From JBBSZK01 sp964354995 (GTDB taxonomy: Archaea > Nanobdellota > Nanobdellia > Pacearchaeales > GW2011-AR1): a stretch of 18,920 bases of DNA. The stretch spans positions 1 through 18,920 of the forward strand of contig CAYHBQ010000015.1 of assembly GCA_964354995.1 (NCBI GenBank), read 5' to 3'. The position numbers were made by a program, and so were the translations under genes. This document shows, piece after piece, positions 7,517-15,342 of the stretch (positions within the stretch are counted from its first letter, which is position 1; every line of letters starts with the position of its first letter). The notes beneath the pieces were generated by a model. The model was given only the letters and a program-made list of their open reading frames with translations, was not told where the DNA came from and made no database searches.

Positions 7517-8737
7517 ATGCAGAGAAAGAACTGTCTTGTGTGTGATTCGCACGAACTTGTGGAAATAATCAATCTCGGTAGCCATCCCTTCGCGGATACG
7601 TTTGTACCCGAATCGAAGGCAAGCGAAGCGGATGCTGTTTATCCGCTTGTGTGTGACTTGTGTAAGCAGTGCGGTCATGTGCAGACTCGATACGAAACAG
7701 ATCCCGCTCTTCGCTATTCTGGTGTAGATTATTCGTATACCTCGTCTAACTCGACGTTTGCAACAACCCATTGGAACGAATACGCGCACGAGTTAACTAC
7801 CTCTCTTAAATTGCAACCCGGTGCGTTGGTAATCGATGTAGGTTCCAATGATGGGTACCTCCCTGAACAATTCGCCAAGCAGGGTCTCAGGGTGCTTGGA
7901 GTCGACCCTTCTGATTACATGGCAGAATTGGCCAAGAAGAGGGGTGTCGATACGAGGGTAGGATTATTCGGGCGAGAGGTAGCTGAGCAGATACTCGCAA
8001 CACACGGACAGGCCGACCTTGTGACTGCAAATAATGTCTTCAATCACGCAAATAACCCTCTTGAGTTTGTAAAGGCCGTGGCTGCCCTGCTCAAACCAAC
8101 CGGCAGTTTCGTATTTGAACAGCCCTACTGGTTAACAAGTATCGAGAGCGGAAAATTTGACCAGATTTATCACGAACATGTGAGTTACTTTAGTGTACGT
8201 TCGTTGAAAACACTCCTTGGTCGTGCAGGGCTTGCTATCAAAGAAGCACGTGTTGTCGATTACCATGGGGGTTCGTTGAGAATAATCGCACAGAAAAAAG
8301 AGAAGATTGTGCAAGAACCTGACCATGTTAAAGAAATGATTCGAAGAGAAGAGGCGCGCGGTCTGTTTAATGGTACGTCTTATGAAATGTTCATGCAGAC
8401 AAATATTAAGCGAAGAAGCGCATTTATGCAAAAACTTCATCAACTAAAAGCGGAAGGGAATGTGATAATAGGCGTCGGCGCTCCTGCCAAAGGGAATACG
8501 TTCCTCAATTATTACGGGATAAATAATACATTATTAGATTACGTAACCGATTCTTCCCTCCATAAACAAGGAAAGTATACACCCGCAACAAGAATCCCTA
8601 TTGTGAGCGATGATATATTTTCTAAATATGGCAAAGTGTACGCGCTGGTGTTATCTTGGAACATCGTTGATCAACTAAAAAAGGCCCTTGCTCTCCTCAA
8701 TCAGAACATAGAGTTTATTTCTCCGGACGGATGCTGA
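7517..8737 (+). CDS. Nucleotide-sugar C-methyltransferase (TylCIII/NovU type)
   Basis: A 406-residue enzyme with all three domains of the sugar C-methyltransferases. The N-terminal zinc-binding domain has Cys6-x2-Cys9 and Cys46/Cys49/Cys52. The SAM-binding Rossmann domain has DVGSNDGYL (107-115) and NVFNHANN (173-180), and the catalytic segment has YHEH (218-221) followed by SYFS. The C-terminal domain shows GAPAKGNTFLNY (321-332). Family members transfer a methyl group from SAM to C-3 of a 4-keto-6-deoxy nucleotide sugar, making branched sugars. The ATG at 7517 has TTATAAAT at 7489-7496. It is coupled to the following cupin gene and next to Gmd, which makes a plausible GDP-4-keto-6-deoxy substrate. 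Confidence 0.9.
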   Translation: MQRKNCLVCDSHELVEIINLGSHPFADTFVPESKASEADAVYPLVCDLCKQCGHVQTRYETDPALRYSGVDYSYTSSNSTFATTHWNEYAHELTTSLKLQPGALVIDVGSNDGYLPEQFAKQGLRVLGVDPSDYMAELAKKRGVDTRVGLFGREVAEQILATHGQADLVTANNVFNHANNPLEFVKAVAALLKPTGSFVFEQPYWLTSIESGKFDQIYHEHVSYFSVRSLKTLLGRAGLAIKEARVVDYHGGSLRIIAQKKEKIVQEPDHVKEMIRREEARGLFNGTSYEMFMQTNIKRRSAFMQKLHQLKAEGNVIIGVGAPAKGNTFLNYYGINNTLLDYVTDSSLHKQGKYTPATRIPIVSDDIFSKYGKVYALVLSWNIVDQLKKALALLNQNIEFISPDGC

Positions 8738-9150
8738 TGATACAAAAGATATACTCCAAAGTCGACCCCGCGGTTTTACTGCATACGATTTACACACACG
8801 AACCTTCTAGTGAGGGTACGAAATCCCTGCTCACTGAACCTGCGCACTTCTTACAGGCGGTTTCATTTAGTATGCCTGTCGGCGCTGAATCAAAGCCCCA
8901 CACGCACAACGCGCAAGAACGCGTAACGAGTCACACCCATGAGGCGCTTTTAGTATTTAGGGGCTCTATTGAACTTTCAATTTATGATATAGACGACACG
9001 TTTCTCGAAAAAATTAATTTGAACGAAGGCGATTGTTACATTATTTTTGCAGGAGGACATAGTATAAAGGCGCTTACACCTGCGCACCTTTTTGAATTCA
9101 AGAATGGACCCTACAACGGCCCTGAAAAAGATAGGACTTTTCTTAGCTGA
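8731..9150 (+). CDS. Small cupin, probable sugar epimerase/isomerase or metal-binding partner
   Basis: A 139-residue single-domain cupin. The first motif is rich in histidines: KPHTH (55-59) then SHTHEALLVFRG (67-78) with the His-x-His-Glu arrangement of a metal site; the second motif is EGDCYIIFAGGHSI (99-112) with His110. Unlike the other cupin in the island, the metal ligands are intact. The gene overlaps the end of the C-methyltransferase gene; translation could begin at 8731 or at ATG 8737 in a TGATG stop-start overlap, which I find equally plausible. It has no promoter of its own. It likely acts on the product of the methyltransferase, but family membership beyond cupin is uncertain. 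The last 8 bases overlap the convergent gmd gene. Confidence 0.75.
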   Translation: MLMIQKIYSKVDPAVLLHTIYTHEPSSEGTKSLLTEPAHFLQAVSFSMPVGAESKPHTHNAQERVTSHTHEALLVFRGSIELSIYDIDDTFLEKINLNEGDCYIIFAGGHSIKALTPAHLFEFKNGPYNGPEKDRTFLS

Positions 9151-10243
9151 CGAGCCCGCGATTCTTTAGAAGTTCTTTTGCCTTCTCAAGATAATAACCC
9201 TTCGGCTTTTGAGTGCCTCGTTCAATGGGGATGATGCCTTCTTCTTCAAACTTTTCCTTGAGGTCTGCTTCGACCATCATTTCCACCAACTCTTTGAACT
9301 TAACTTTTGTTTCCCAATTGAGGATCTTCTTTGCTTTTGAATAATCGCCCAAGAGTGCTGGAACCTCTGCCGGTCTTTTAAATCGGTCGTCGGCGATAAT
9401 ATGATTTTCGTAGTTCAATCCGACCAAAGAAAATGCTTCTCGTAGGAAGTCTCGCACGGTGTGCGTTTCATTAGTGGCAATAACAAAATCATCTGGTTTG
9501 TCGTGTTGTAATATCTTCCACATTGCTTGTACATACTCTGCAGAAAAACCCCAGTCTCGTTTTGCGTCAAGGTTTCCTAGTTTCATTTTGTCAATCTCCC
9601 CTACGATTATTCGTGATAATTCTTTAGTTATCTTTCTCGTTACGAAATTATGCCCTCTTCGCGGAGATTCGTGATTGAATAGTATTCCATTCGATGCAAA
9701 AAGATTGTACGCGTTGCGGTAAACTTTTACTAGGTGGAATGCGGCCACTTTAGAAACACCGTAAGGGCTTTGCGGTTGGAAGGGAGTTTCCTCATGTTGT
9801 GGCGGGGATGAAGCACCAAACATCTCAGAAGACGAAGCTTGATAGAATTTGCAGGGGAGTTTCATATCCCGTATCGCGTCGAGCAAACGTAATGTCCCTA
9901 AGGCATTAATATCGAATGTTGAAAGCGGATTGTTGAAGCTAATTCCTACGTGGCTTTGCGCCCCTAAATTATAGATTTCATCCGGCTTAACAATTTCTAA
10001 AATTGACCGTAAACTTGAGGCGTCAGTTAGGTCTGCAAAATAGAGTGCAAAGGCAACCTCCGAATTCTGGACCATATCAGCGTTATATGTTTTGTATAGG
10101 TGATCTATGCGATTCGTATGCAACGTAGACGAACGACGCATGATCCCTCTGACTTGATATCCTTTCTCTAGAAGGAATTCTGCTAAATAGGATCCGTCTT
10201 GTCCGGTGATGCCTGTTATGAGTGCAACCTTCTTCTTTTCCAT
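9143..10243 (-). CDS. gmd: GDP-mannose 4,6-dehydratase
   Basis: A 366-residue extended SDR enzyme that converts GDP-D-mannose to GDP-4-keto-6-deoxy-D-mannose. It has the NADP-binding loop GITGQDGS (11-18), RRSS near 36-39, GAQSHVG (94-100), the active-site segment QASSSEMFG (135-143) with Ser138/Glu140, and Tyr161-x3-Lys165 in YGVSK. NHESPRRG (190-197) is the GDP-mannose/NADP contact region. Ser138 replaces the usual Thr, a conservative change. Length is normal for the family. The frame extends to a TTG at 10255, but ATG 10243 is 26 bases from TTTAAA (10267-10272) and gives the standard N-terminus. It supplies the entry intermediate for 6-deoxy or branched GDP-sugars in the island. Confidence 0.95.
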   Translation of the reverse strand: MEKKKVALITGITGQDGSYLAEFLLEKGYQVRGIMRRSSTLHTNRIDHLYKTYNADMVQNSEVAFALYFADLTDASSLRSILEIVKPDEIYNLGAQSHVGISFNNPLSTFDINALGTLRLLDAIRDMKLPCKFYQASSSEMFGASSPPQHEETPFQPQSPYGVSKVAAFHLVKVYRNAYNLFASNGILFNHESPRRGHNFVTRKITKELSRIIVGEIDKMKLGNLDAKRDWGFSAEYVQAMWKILQHDKPDDFVIATNETHTVRDFLREAFSLVGLNYENHIIADDRFKRPAEVPALLGDYSKAKKILNWETKVKFKELVEMMVEADLKEKFEEEGIIPIERGTQKPKGYYLEKAKELLKNRGLVS

Positions 10244-10266
10244 GAGCGTTGGCAAAGAACAGACAA

Positions 10267-10272
10267 TTTAAA
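10267..10272 (-). promoter_or_regulatory. TATA box for gmd
   Basis: TTTAAA centred 26 bases before ATG 10243; it supports that start over the upstream TTG. Confidence 0.6.
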
Positions 10273-10305
10273 CCTTTTTATTGCTCAAGGGCACCATAAA
10301 GAATG

Positions 10306-10313
10306 TTTAAATA
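10306..10313 (+). promoter_or_regulatory. TATA box for the GT-C gene
   Basis: TTTAAATA centred 26 bases before ATG 10335. Confidence 0.65.
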
Positions 10314-10334
10314 ACGAACAAGTTTTTAGGGCTT

Positions 10335-12149
10335 ATGTCTGGTTCATCCAACGCCTCTTCTTTTTGGGAGAGGGCTATTGACTTTATCTTTTCAAACGAT
10401 AGTAGAAAATGGTTGATTGCGATTGTGATATTAGGAGCCTTGTTACGAATTATTGTGGCTTCTAATCTTCCCCCAGTTGCAGATGAAATGGTGCATGGCA
10501 CTCATGCGATAGGAGTCTCGAAACTAGCACCACTCAGCACCACGGCTCAAGCGCAAGTATGGTATTATCTTACCGACTACGGTTATCGACTATTTGGAAT
10601 TCACTTGTTGACCGCGCGTCTGCTTTCGGTTTTGTTTGGGACATTATCAATCATATTGGTTTATCTTTTGGGAAGCCTGCTATTTAACAAGCGCGCGGGG
10701 CTTATAGCCTCGTTTTTACTTGCCGTTTCTATCTTCCACATTACCTGGTCTGCTGCCTATCAAGATCAGACTATGATGTTTTTTGTTCTGCTGGCATCTT
10801 ACTTTTTCATTAAAGAATACAAAGAAAGGGGCACCATTTCGTATTTGAGCGCGTTATTCTTAGGGGTGGCTATACTTGTTAAAATAATTACGGGAATCTT
10901 CATTTTAATGTTCGGGTTTTTTATGTTGGGAATATTGTATAAGGATTACAAAAAGAAAACGGGAAAGTTTTCACAGAACTTTAAACGGGCAGTGGTGTTT
11001 GGGCTTATCCTTTTAGTAGCCATGACTCCCATTGTTGCCTATAACTATTTTCTCTATAAAGACAAAGGGATTGTTGACCTTGCCCTTGCTCAATTTTTAC
11101 GGATAAACGCAGAGTATTATACGGGCCCGGGATTAGCACACGGTCAAGGATTCGTCATCGATAAGTTGCCTCGTAACTTATACACTGTACTAAGCCATTA
11201 TTTTGTACGGGAAGATCTGCTGGTCTCATTGTGCGGATTAGTCGGTTTGATTTACACGGCAAGTCGTTTTAAGAAAAAAAACTTTGGCGAGCTCTTTATG
11301 GTTGCTCTATGCCTATTTAGCTTGATTTTCATAGCTTCTGCTATTGTCTTACAAACACATTACACTTCATTTTTCCCCTTCTTTTCTATCTTTGCGGGGG
11401 GCGCATTCGCATTTGCAGAAACAAAGGTTTCGCACCAGGGAATGCGAAAATATGGATTAATTGTGTCGGTTATAGTGTTGCTTCTTTTTACGATTTATTC
11501 TCTTAGACAACCCCTTACCTCACAAAGTGCAATCGAAAAAATAAGGGATTATGCTATAGAAAATATCGACGCAAAAACACTCGTTATCTTAGACTCTCGA
11601 ATTTATCGCGGGACTAATGCATGGGCGTTTAGTGACAAACATTATGCGGAATCGAGTTATCTTGCCCAGATACTAGATAACGCCGATACAACTTCACCGA
11701 GGATCCCCGTAAGAACGCTTTTTGTCGAATGTGTCACGGACGACTGTGGATGGGGGACTGTCAAGGATCAACCTGACTTCAATAGATCCGTTGAAGATAT
11801 TGTTGAAGCTTTCAAAAACGCCTCTGCACCCCCGATTGTTTTTACAGGTGGAGGTTCAATTTACGGTATACGTGACTCGGAAATAACAGGCAATCCTCAT
11901 TTTAGAGTGTATGAAGTAATCTTGCCTTTAAAGAACGGAGTTCTCCAAGCCGTTGATGTAACGCATAGTCATTTCTTTTACCACATTCCCCGTGATGAAA
12001 ACCCTGAGCAAGCGTTTGATTACTATAAGGTCCAGGGGGGAATTGATAGCCTTGTCAACTTGTTCGCCTATTGCTTTCTTTATTTATTTATTCTGCTTGC
12101 GGTTGTATCCCTCGGTGTGCCTTTTTGGTTGTTATTCAGGCAAAAATAA
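10335..12149 (+). CDS. GT-C family polytopic glycosyltransferase (PMT/ArnT-like)
   Basis: A 604-residue membrane protein. Residues 28-45 form the first membrane helix, followed by an external loop with the acidic pair Asp50-Glu51 in VADEMVHG, the conserved position of the catalytic acidic motif in GT-C enzymes. A ladder of hydrophobic helices follows to about residue 390. Then comes a soluble external domain of about 170 residues (400-570) with a Cys pair (FVECVTDDCGWG), and a final membrane helix at about 578-600. GT-C enzymes use polyprenyl-phosphate sugars on the outer face of the membrane. The next gene is a DPM1-like enzyme that could make such a donor. TATA at 10306-10313 supports ATG 10335. 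Possible roles: protein O-glycosylation or final-sugar addition to a lipid-linked glycan. Confidence 0.82.
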   Translation: MSGSSNASSFWERAIDFIFSNDSRKWLIAIVILGALLRIIVASNLPPVADEMVHGTHAIGVSKLAPLSTTAQAQVWYYLTDYGYRLFGIHLLTARLLSVLFGTLSIILVYLLGSLLFNKRAGLIASFLLAVSIFHITWSAAYQDQTMMFFVLLASYFFIKEYKERGTISYLSALFLGVAILVKIITGIFILMFGFFMLGILYKDYKKKTGKFSQNFKRAVVFGLILLVAMTPIVAYNYFLYKDKGIVDLALAQFLRINAEYYTGPGLAHGQGFVIDKLPRNLYTVLSHYFVREDLLVSLCGLVGLIYTASRFKKKNFGELFMVALCLFSLIFIASAIVLQTHYTSFFPFFSIFAGGAFAFAETKVSHQGMRKYGLIVSVIVLLLFTIYSLRQPLTSQSAIEKIRDYAIENIDAKTLVILDSRIYRGTNAWAFSDKHYAESSYLAQILDNADTTSPRIPVRTLFVECVTDDCGWGTVKDQPDFNRSVEDIVEAFKNASAPPIVFTGGGSIYGIRDSEITGNPHFRVYEVILPLKNGVLQAVDVTHSHFFYHIPRDENPEQAFDYYKVQGGIDSLVNLFAYCFLYLFILLAVVSLGVPFWLLFRQK

Positions 12150-12151
12150 CC

Positions 12152-12158
12152 TTATAAA
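12152..12158 (+). promoter_or_regulatory. TATA box for the DPM1-like gene
   Basis: TTATAAA directly after the GT-C stop codon, centred 25 bases before ATG 12180. Confidence 0.65.
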
Positions 12159-12179
12159 GGGGTAAAAACAACCAAGAAG

Positions 12180-12878
12180 ATGCTTCCTTCCCTTAGAAAA
12201 AAAGTGGTTTTTCTTTTTCCGGCTCTTAATGAAGAAGAGGGTATCAGCCATACTATTGAAGGCATTCCTCTCGCCGAACTAAAGAAAGAAGGATACGAAT
12301 GTGAAGTGGTTGTAATTGATGGGCAAAGTAAAGATCGAACCGTCGAACTTGCAAGAAAAGCAGGTGCTACCGTCATTATAGCTCCTCGCAAAGGATACGG
12401 ATTTCAATATATTTATGGGCTTGCGCGCATTAAGGGAGATTTCGTTATCACGGGCGATGCAGATGGAACCTATCCATTTAAAGAAGCAAGACCCATGCTT
12501 AGAACCTTGATCGATGGAAATTATGACTTTTTGACAACTAATCGATTTGCAAAGTTGCATACGGGGTCGATGTCTTTCATGCATGGCGTTGGTAATCGAA
12601 TACTCACTCTTACGGGAAATATTTTATTCGGATTACGACTTAAGGACAATCAAAGCGGCATGTGGTGTTTTAGACTTGATAAAATCAGAGAGTTGGGTGT
12701 TGCCAACGAGGATATGGCCTTTTCAGAAGAAATAAAAATACGGGCATTTAAGAGGTTACGGTCCCTTGAAGTCCCTATCTCTTACAGCCCCCGCATTGGT
12801 ACAAGTAAGCTTAATTATGGACATGCGTTCAGGAACTTCTTCTTTTTGTTTAAACTCCGTTTTTCTCTGAGAGGTTAA
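12180..12878 (+). CDS. DPM1-like family 2 glycosyltransferase (polyprenyl-phosphate sugar synthase)
   Basis: A 232-residue soluble GT2. The motifs are FPALNEEEGI (13-22), VIDGQSKDRT (45-54), the DxD-type site GDADGTYP (92-99), TTNRF (119-123), DNQSGMWCFR (156-165) and RIGTSKLNYGHAFRN (205-219). This is the arrangement of dolichyl-phosphate mannose/glucose synthases, which transfer a sugar from a nucleotide donor to dolichyl phosphate. It lacks the C-terminal membrane anchors present in some relatives, although the end is hydrophobic (FFFLFKLRF). The gene starts 31 bases after the GT-C gene and has its own TATA (12152-12158), so it can be transcribed separately. It probably supplies the lipid-linked donor to the GT-C neighbour. 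Confidence 0.87.
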   Translation: MLPSLRKKVVFLFPALNEEEGISHTIEGIPLAELKKEGYECEVVVIDGQSKDRTVELARKAGATVIIAPRKGYGFQYIYGLARIKGDFVITGDADGTYPFKEARPMLRTLIDGNYDFLTTNRFAKLHTGSMSFMHGVGNRILTLTGNILFGLRLKDNQSGMWCFRLDKIRELGVANEDMAFSEEIKIRAFKRLRSLEVPISYSPRIGTSKLNYGHAFRNFFFLFKLRFSLRG

Positions 12879-12885
12879 CCTGCGT

Positions 12886-12908
12886 TAAAAACGAAGTATC
12901 TGTTTTTA
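12886..12908 (+). terminator. Possible terminator hairpin after the DPM1-like gene
   Basis: TAAAAAC (12886-12892) and GTTTTTA (12902-12908) form a perfect 7-bp inverted repeat with a 9-base spacer, 7 bases after the stop codon. The T-run in the right arm resembles archaeal U-rich termination signals. The role is inferred from position. Confidence 0.35.
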
Positions 12909-12931
12909 GGAAGATTATTCTCCGCAATATA

Positions 12932-12937
12932 TTTAAA
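12932..12937 (+). promoter_or_regulatory. TATA box for the acyltransferase gene
   Basis: TTTAAA centred 24-25 bases before the GTG start at 12959; it supports that start. Confidence 0.6.
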
Positions 12938-12958
12938 GTAAAAAATTAATCTCTGGAT

Positions 12959-13519
12959 GTGAAAGAAAAGGACGTAAAATCTGTTAGAACTGCAATCAAA
13001 AGTTTTCTGGAAGAGGACTCAAAGGTTCTTGAAATTGACTATACGGGTAGCGCCCTTAATGCATCTAAGTATTACCATAGTGTAATCTTTGTAAATCCAT
13101 TATGGTTTTTTATTAAAATGGGAGTAATAGGTATATGCTACTTTTTACCTGCGGGGGAATTAAAAAATTTTCTTTATAGAAGCCTAGGAATGAAAATTGG
13201 AAAGCAGGTTTTCATATCCGGAGGAGTCATGATGGACATTGGCTTCCCTCAATTAATAACTATTAAAGACGGTACGGTCCTTGGGCAGGGAGTCACTATT
13301 TTTGCGCACGAATCAAGCATTACAAAAATAAGACTGGGCAGAGTCACCATTGGAAAACGGGCATTGATTGGAATAAAATCAGTTATACGTTCGGGTGTTT
13401 CTATAGGAGATAACGCGGTGGTTGCCATGGGCTCGATAGTGGCGAGAGATGTAAAGAATAATGAGTTGGTTGGGGGAGTTCCAGCAAGAAAGATTAGAAC
13501 GTTAACCAAACCTTTGTGA
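12959..13519 (+). CDS. Left-handed beta-helix (hexapeptide) acyltransferase
   Basis: A 186-residue protein. After about 45 variable residues there is a hydrophobic helix (46-66), then a left-handed parallel beta-helix from about 78 to 175 built from hexapeptide repeats such as ITIKDGTVLGQGVTIFAHE and ALIGIKSVIRSGVSIGDNA. His117 sits at the usual catalytic position, and GGVPARKI (172-179) is the typical C-terminal signature of maltose/galactoside O-acetyltransferase-like enzymes. It probably transfers an acetyl or other acyl group from CoA to a sugar hydroxyl of the island's glycan; the membrane helix suggests a lipid-linked substrate. Start is GTG 12959, because ATG 12957 runs straight into TGA; TTTAAA at 12932-12937 fits the leaderless spacing. 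Confidence 0.85.
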   Translation: MKEKDVKSVRTAIKSFLEEDSKVLEIDYTGSALNASKYYHSVIFVNPLWFFIKMGVIGICYFLPAGELKNFLYRSLGMKIGKQVFISGGVMMDIGFPQLITIKDGTVLGQGVTIFAHESSITKIRLGRVTIGKRALIGIKSVIRSGVSIGDNAVVAMGSIVARDVKNNELVGGVPARKIRTLTKPL

Positions 13520-13827
13520 TTACAAGTTAGGCCCCATAATAAATTGCACTAAAAACAAAACTGGTTTTCCCTAAAGCCCACGAACAAGGCTTTTGTTAAA
13601 CTCGTATCGTTAGGGAAGTTTGAATATAGGTTAGTCGGAGGATTAATGGAGGCTAGTTTCAGAGGGTTATTAGCACGTTAAATCGTGTGCATAGACCTAT
13701 TCTGGATTTTGAATCGAAATGAACATGTGATTGAAGAATTTTAGTAAAGAGAGAACAACAATTAACATCGACGCTCATATTTAAACGCCTCGCCTCAGGA
13801 ATCGGGGCCTATAGAGAGAGACTTAGA
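13520..13827. other. 308-base intergenic region with inverted repeats, no gene seen
   Basis: This gap lies between convergent genes. I find no reading frame longer than about a dozen codons with a plausible start. It contains nested inverted repeats: TTCCCTAA (13567-13574) with TTAGGGAA (13610-13617), enclosing AAAGCC (13573-13578) with GGCTTT (13588-13593); CACG (13674-13677) with CGTG (13684-13687); and ATAGGT (13626-13631) with ACCTAT (13695-13700). A TTTAAA at 13780-13785 could be a promoter in either direction. A small structured RNA is possible but not demonstrated. Confidence 0.35.
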
Positions 13828-15342
13828 TTATTTTTCTTCTATCTTTCGAATCATTTCTGCAAAGGCAGGTCGACTTATGAGAACGCCTGCAGTTATGCCG
13901 ATAATGGTGGTAATCGCGAACCCTTTGAAGAGACCTGCCCCTGCCCAATACAGAGGTAAGAGAGAGACAAGCGCAGTAGCATAAGCCGACATGACGACAA
14001 AGATGGCTCGCTTCATTCTTTCTCTCATCGAGGCTGTACGTGCTCTGCGTGCCTCATCTAAAATTATTATCTGTTGGTCAACTCCTGTTCCAATTGTGGC
14101 AAGGATTCCGGCAATTGCGGGCAAGTCAAGGTTCCACCCTATAAGTGCGGCAACGCCCAATATGATAATTATCTCTGAGAAAGAAGTTGCTAAAACGGCA
14201 AGCGATTCCTTTATTTTCCTATATCGAATGAACACAATTATACTGACGGCTACAATTGCCGCGATGCCCGCTAATAGGAGAATATACACGAACCTTCCTC
14301 CGAGCGAAGGAGATATGGTATCTAATTTAACAATCTCCAACTTGTAGGGAAGGCTTCCTGTGATAAGCACGGTTTGCAATTTATGCATAGACGCACGAGC
14401 ATCGGCGAGTGCTTCCTCTTGAGTCACACCGTTTCCTGAACCTTGAATTGAAATTTGGGTCGTTTCCCGTCCCTTGAGGTCTTTGCTGATAAGGAGTGTA
14501 TCTACTATTTTGTCGTCAAGAACAAGAGTTAGATTGCCCTTAAGATATTGTCCACCGGTAACATAGTCGATTTCTATTTTGTCCGTTATCTCGGCGTGGT
14601 GTTTTGCGGCATCGGGACTTAGATAAAGAGTGAAAGCGAAATTACAAACATAGCCTCCGCCCTGTGAGGGGAAACACCCCGTTACGCCTGCGCAAGTCGC
14701 ATCATTTCGACAGACTGACGCGATATCTTCGTTTCCGCCTACAAAAACAGTTTCATTTCCAATACGCGCTTCGAACTTTCCTTGCTTGGCAACGAGATTT
14801 TCTAAATCGGATGGGCTTGCACCCGCGACTTCAATGAGCATGAACTTATTGCCTTGAAGGTCTTTTACCCCTCTGATTTTAACGTCAGATATACCGAATA
14901 CGTTAAATCGGTTGTTGCTCACGGCGATTAAGTCAGACAATTGTGAGTCTGAAATGTTTTGCTCGGGGCGTACGAGCGCACGTGCTCCTCCTTGAATATC
15001 AAGGCCCGACTTGAGTCGTGTTCGGGGCTTATTTTGTACGGTAAGACCGAGCGATTCATTTGTAAAAAAGACAAAATCGGCATCTGTCGTTTTTATTTCG
15101 ATTCTGCGAGATTCTATCTGCGAGTTGTTGTCCCCGAGTGCATCTGCATAATCCGAAACCTGTTCTATTGTTTGGCCGTTGACTTCTAGAATGTGTGCGC
15201 CTTGACGAATGCCTTCCTGAAACGCCGGAGAATCGGGTTCTACTGACTTAACGATAACGCCCGATTCGAACGAGGGGCGAATAGCCAAGACTGAAAGAAT
15301 AATCGCAATAATTAATACCCACAGACGCCAGCCTATTTTCAT
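13828..15342 (-). CDS. secD: Protein-export membrane protein SecD, archaeal type with PDZ-like segment
   Basis: A 504-residue protein; with SecF it assists Sec translocation from the outer face of the membrane. It has one membrane helix at 7-21, the SecD motif KSGLDIQGGARALV (111-124), a large external region, then five helices from about 350 to 490. The last part contains ATIGTGVDQQIIILDEARR (415-433), the archaeal version of the SecD helix motif. Between helix 1 and the GLDIQGG motif lies VKSVEPDSPAFQEGIRQG followed by ILEVNGQTI (31-59), a PDZ-like peptide-binding pattern. Four cysteines at 211, 217, 223 and 233 lie in an external insertion and could form disulfides. The ATG overlaps the end of secF by 4 bases, so the two are co-translated. 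Confidence 0.93.
   Translation of the reverse strand: MKIGWRLWVLIIAIILSVLAIRPSFESGVIVKSVEPDSPAFQEGIRQGAHILEVNGQTIEQVSDYADALGDNNSQIESRRIEIKTTDADFVFFTNESLGLTVQNKPRTRLKSGLDIQGGARALVRPEQNISDSQLSDLIAVSNNRFNVFGISDVKIRGVKDLQGNKFMLIEVAGASPSDLENLVAKQGKFEARIGNETVFVGGNEDIASVCRNDATCAGVTGCFPSQGGGYVCNFAFTLYLSPDAAKHHAEITDKIEIDYVTGGQYLKGNLTLVLDDKIVDTLLISKDLKGRETTQISIQGSGNGVTQEEALADARASMHKLQTVLITGSLPYKLEIVKLDTISPSLGGRFVYILLLAGIAAIVAVSIIVFIRYRKIKESLAVLATSFSEIIIILGVAALIGWNLDLPAIAGILATIGTGVDQQIIILDEARRARTASMRERMKRAIFVVMSAYATALVSLLPLYWAGAGLFKGFAITTIIGITAGVLISRPAFAEMIRKIEEK

Noticed and set aside
7062..7568. 168-residue plus-strand frame
   Set aside because: It lies opposite the CgeB-like gene and over the next promoter; composition is that of a shadow frame.
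13520..13827. A tRNA or C/D-box RNA in the gap
   Set aside because: I found no T-arm-like GTTCRAATC and no convincing C/D box pair; only generic inverted repeats.
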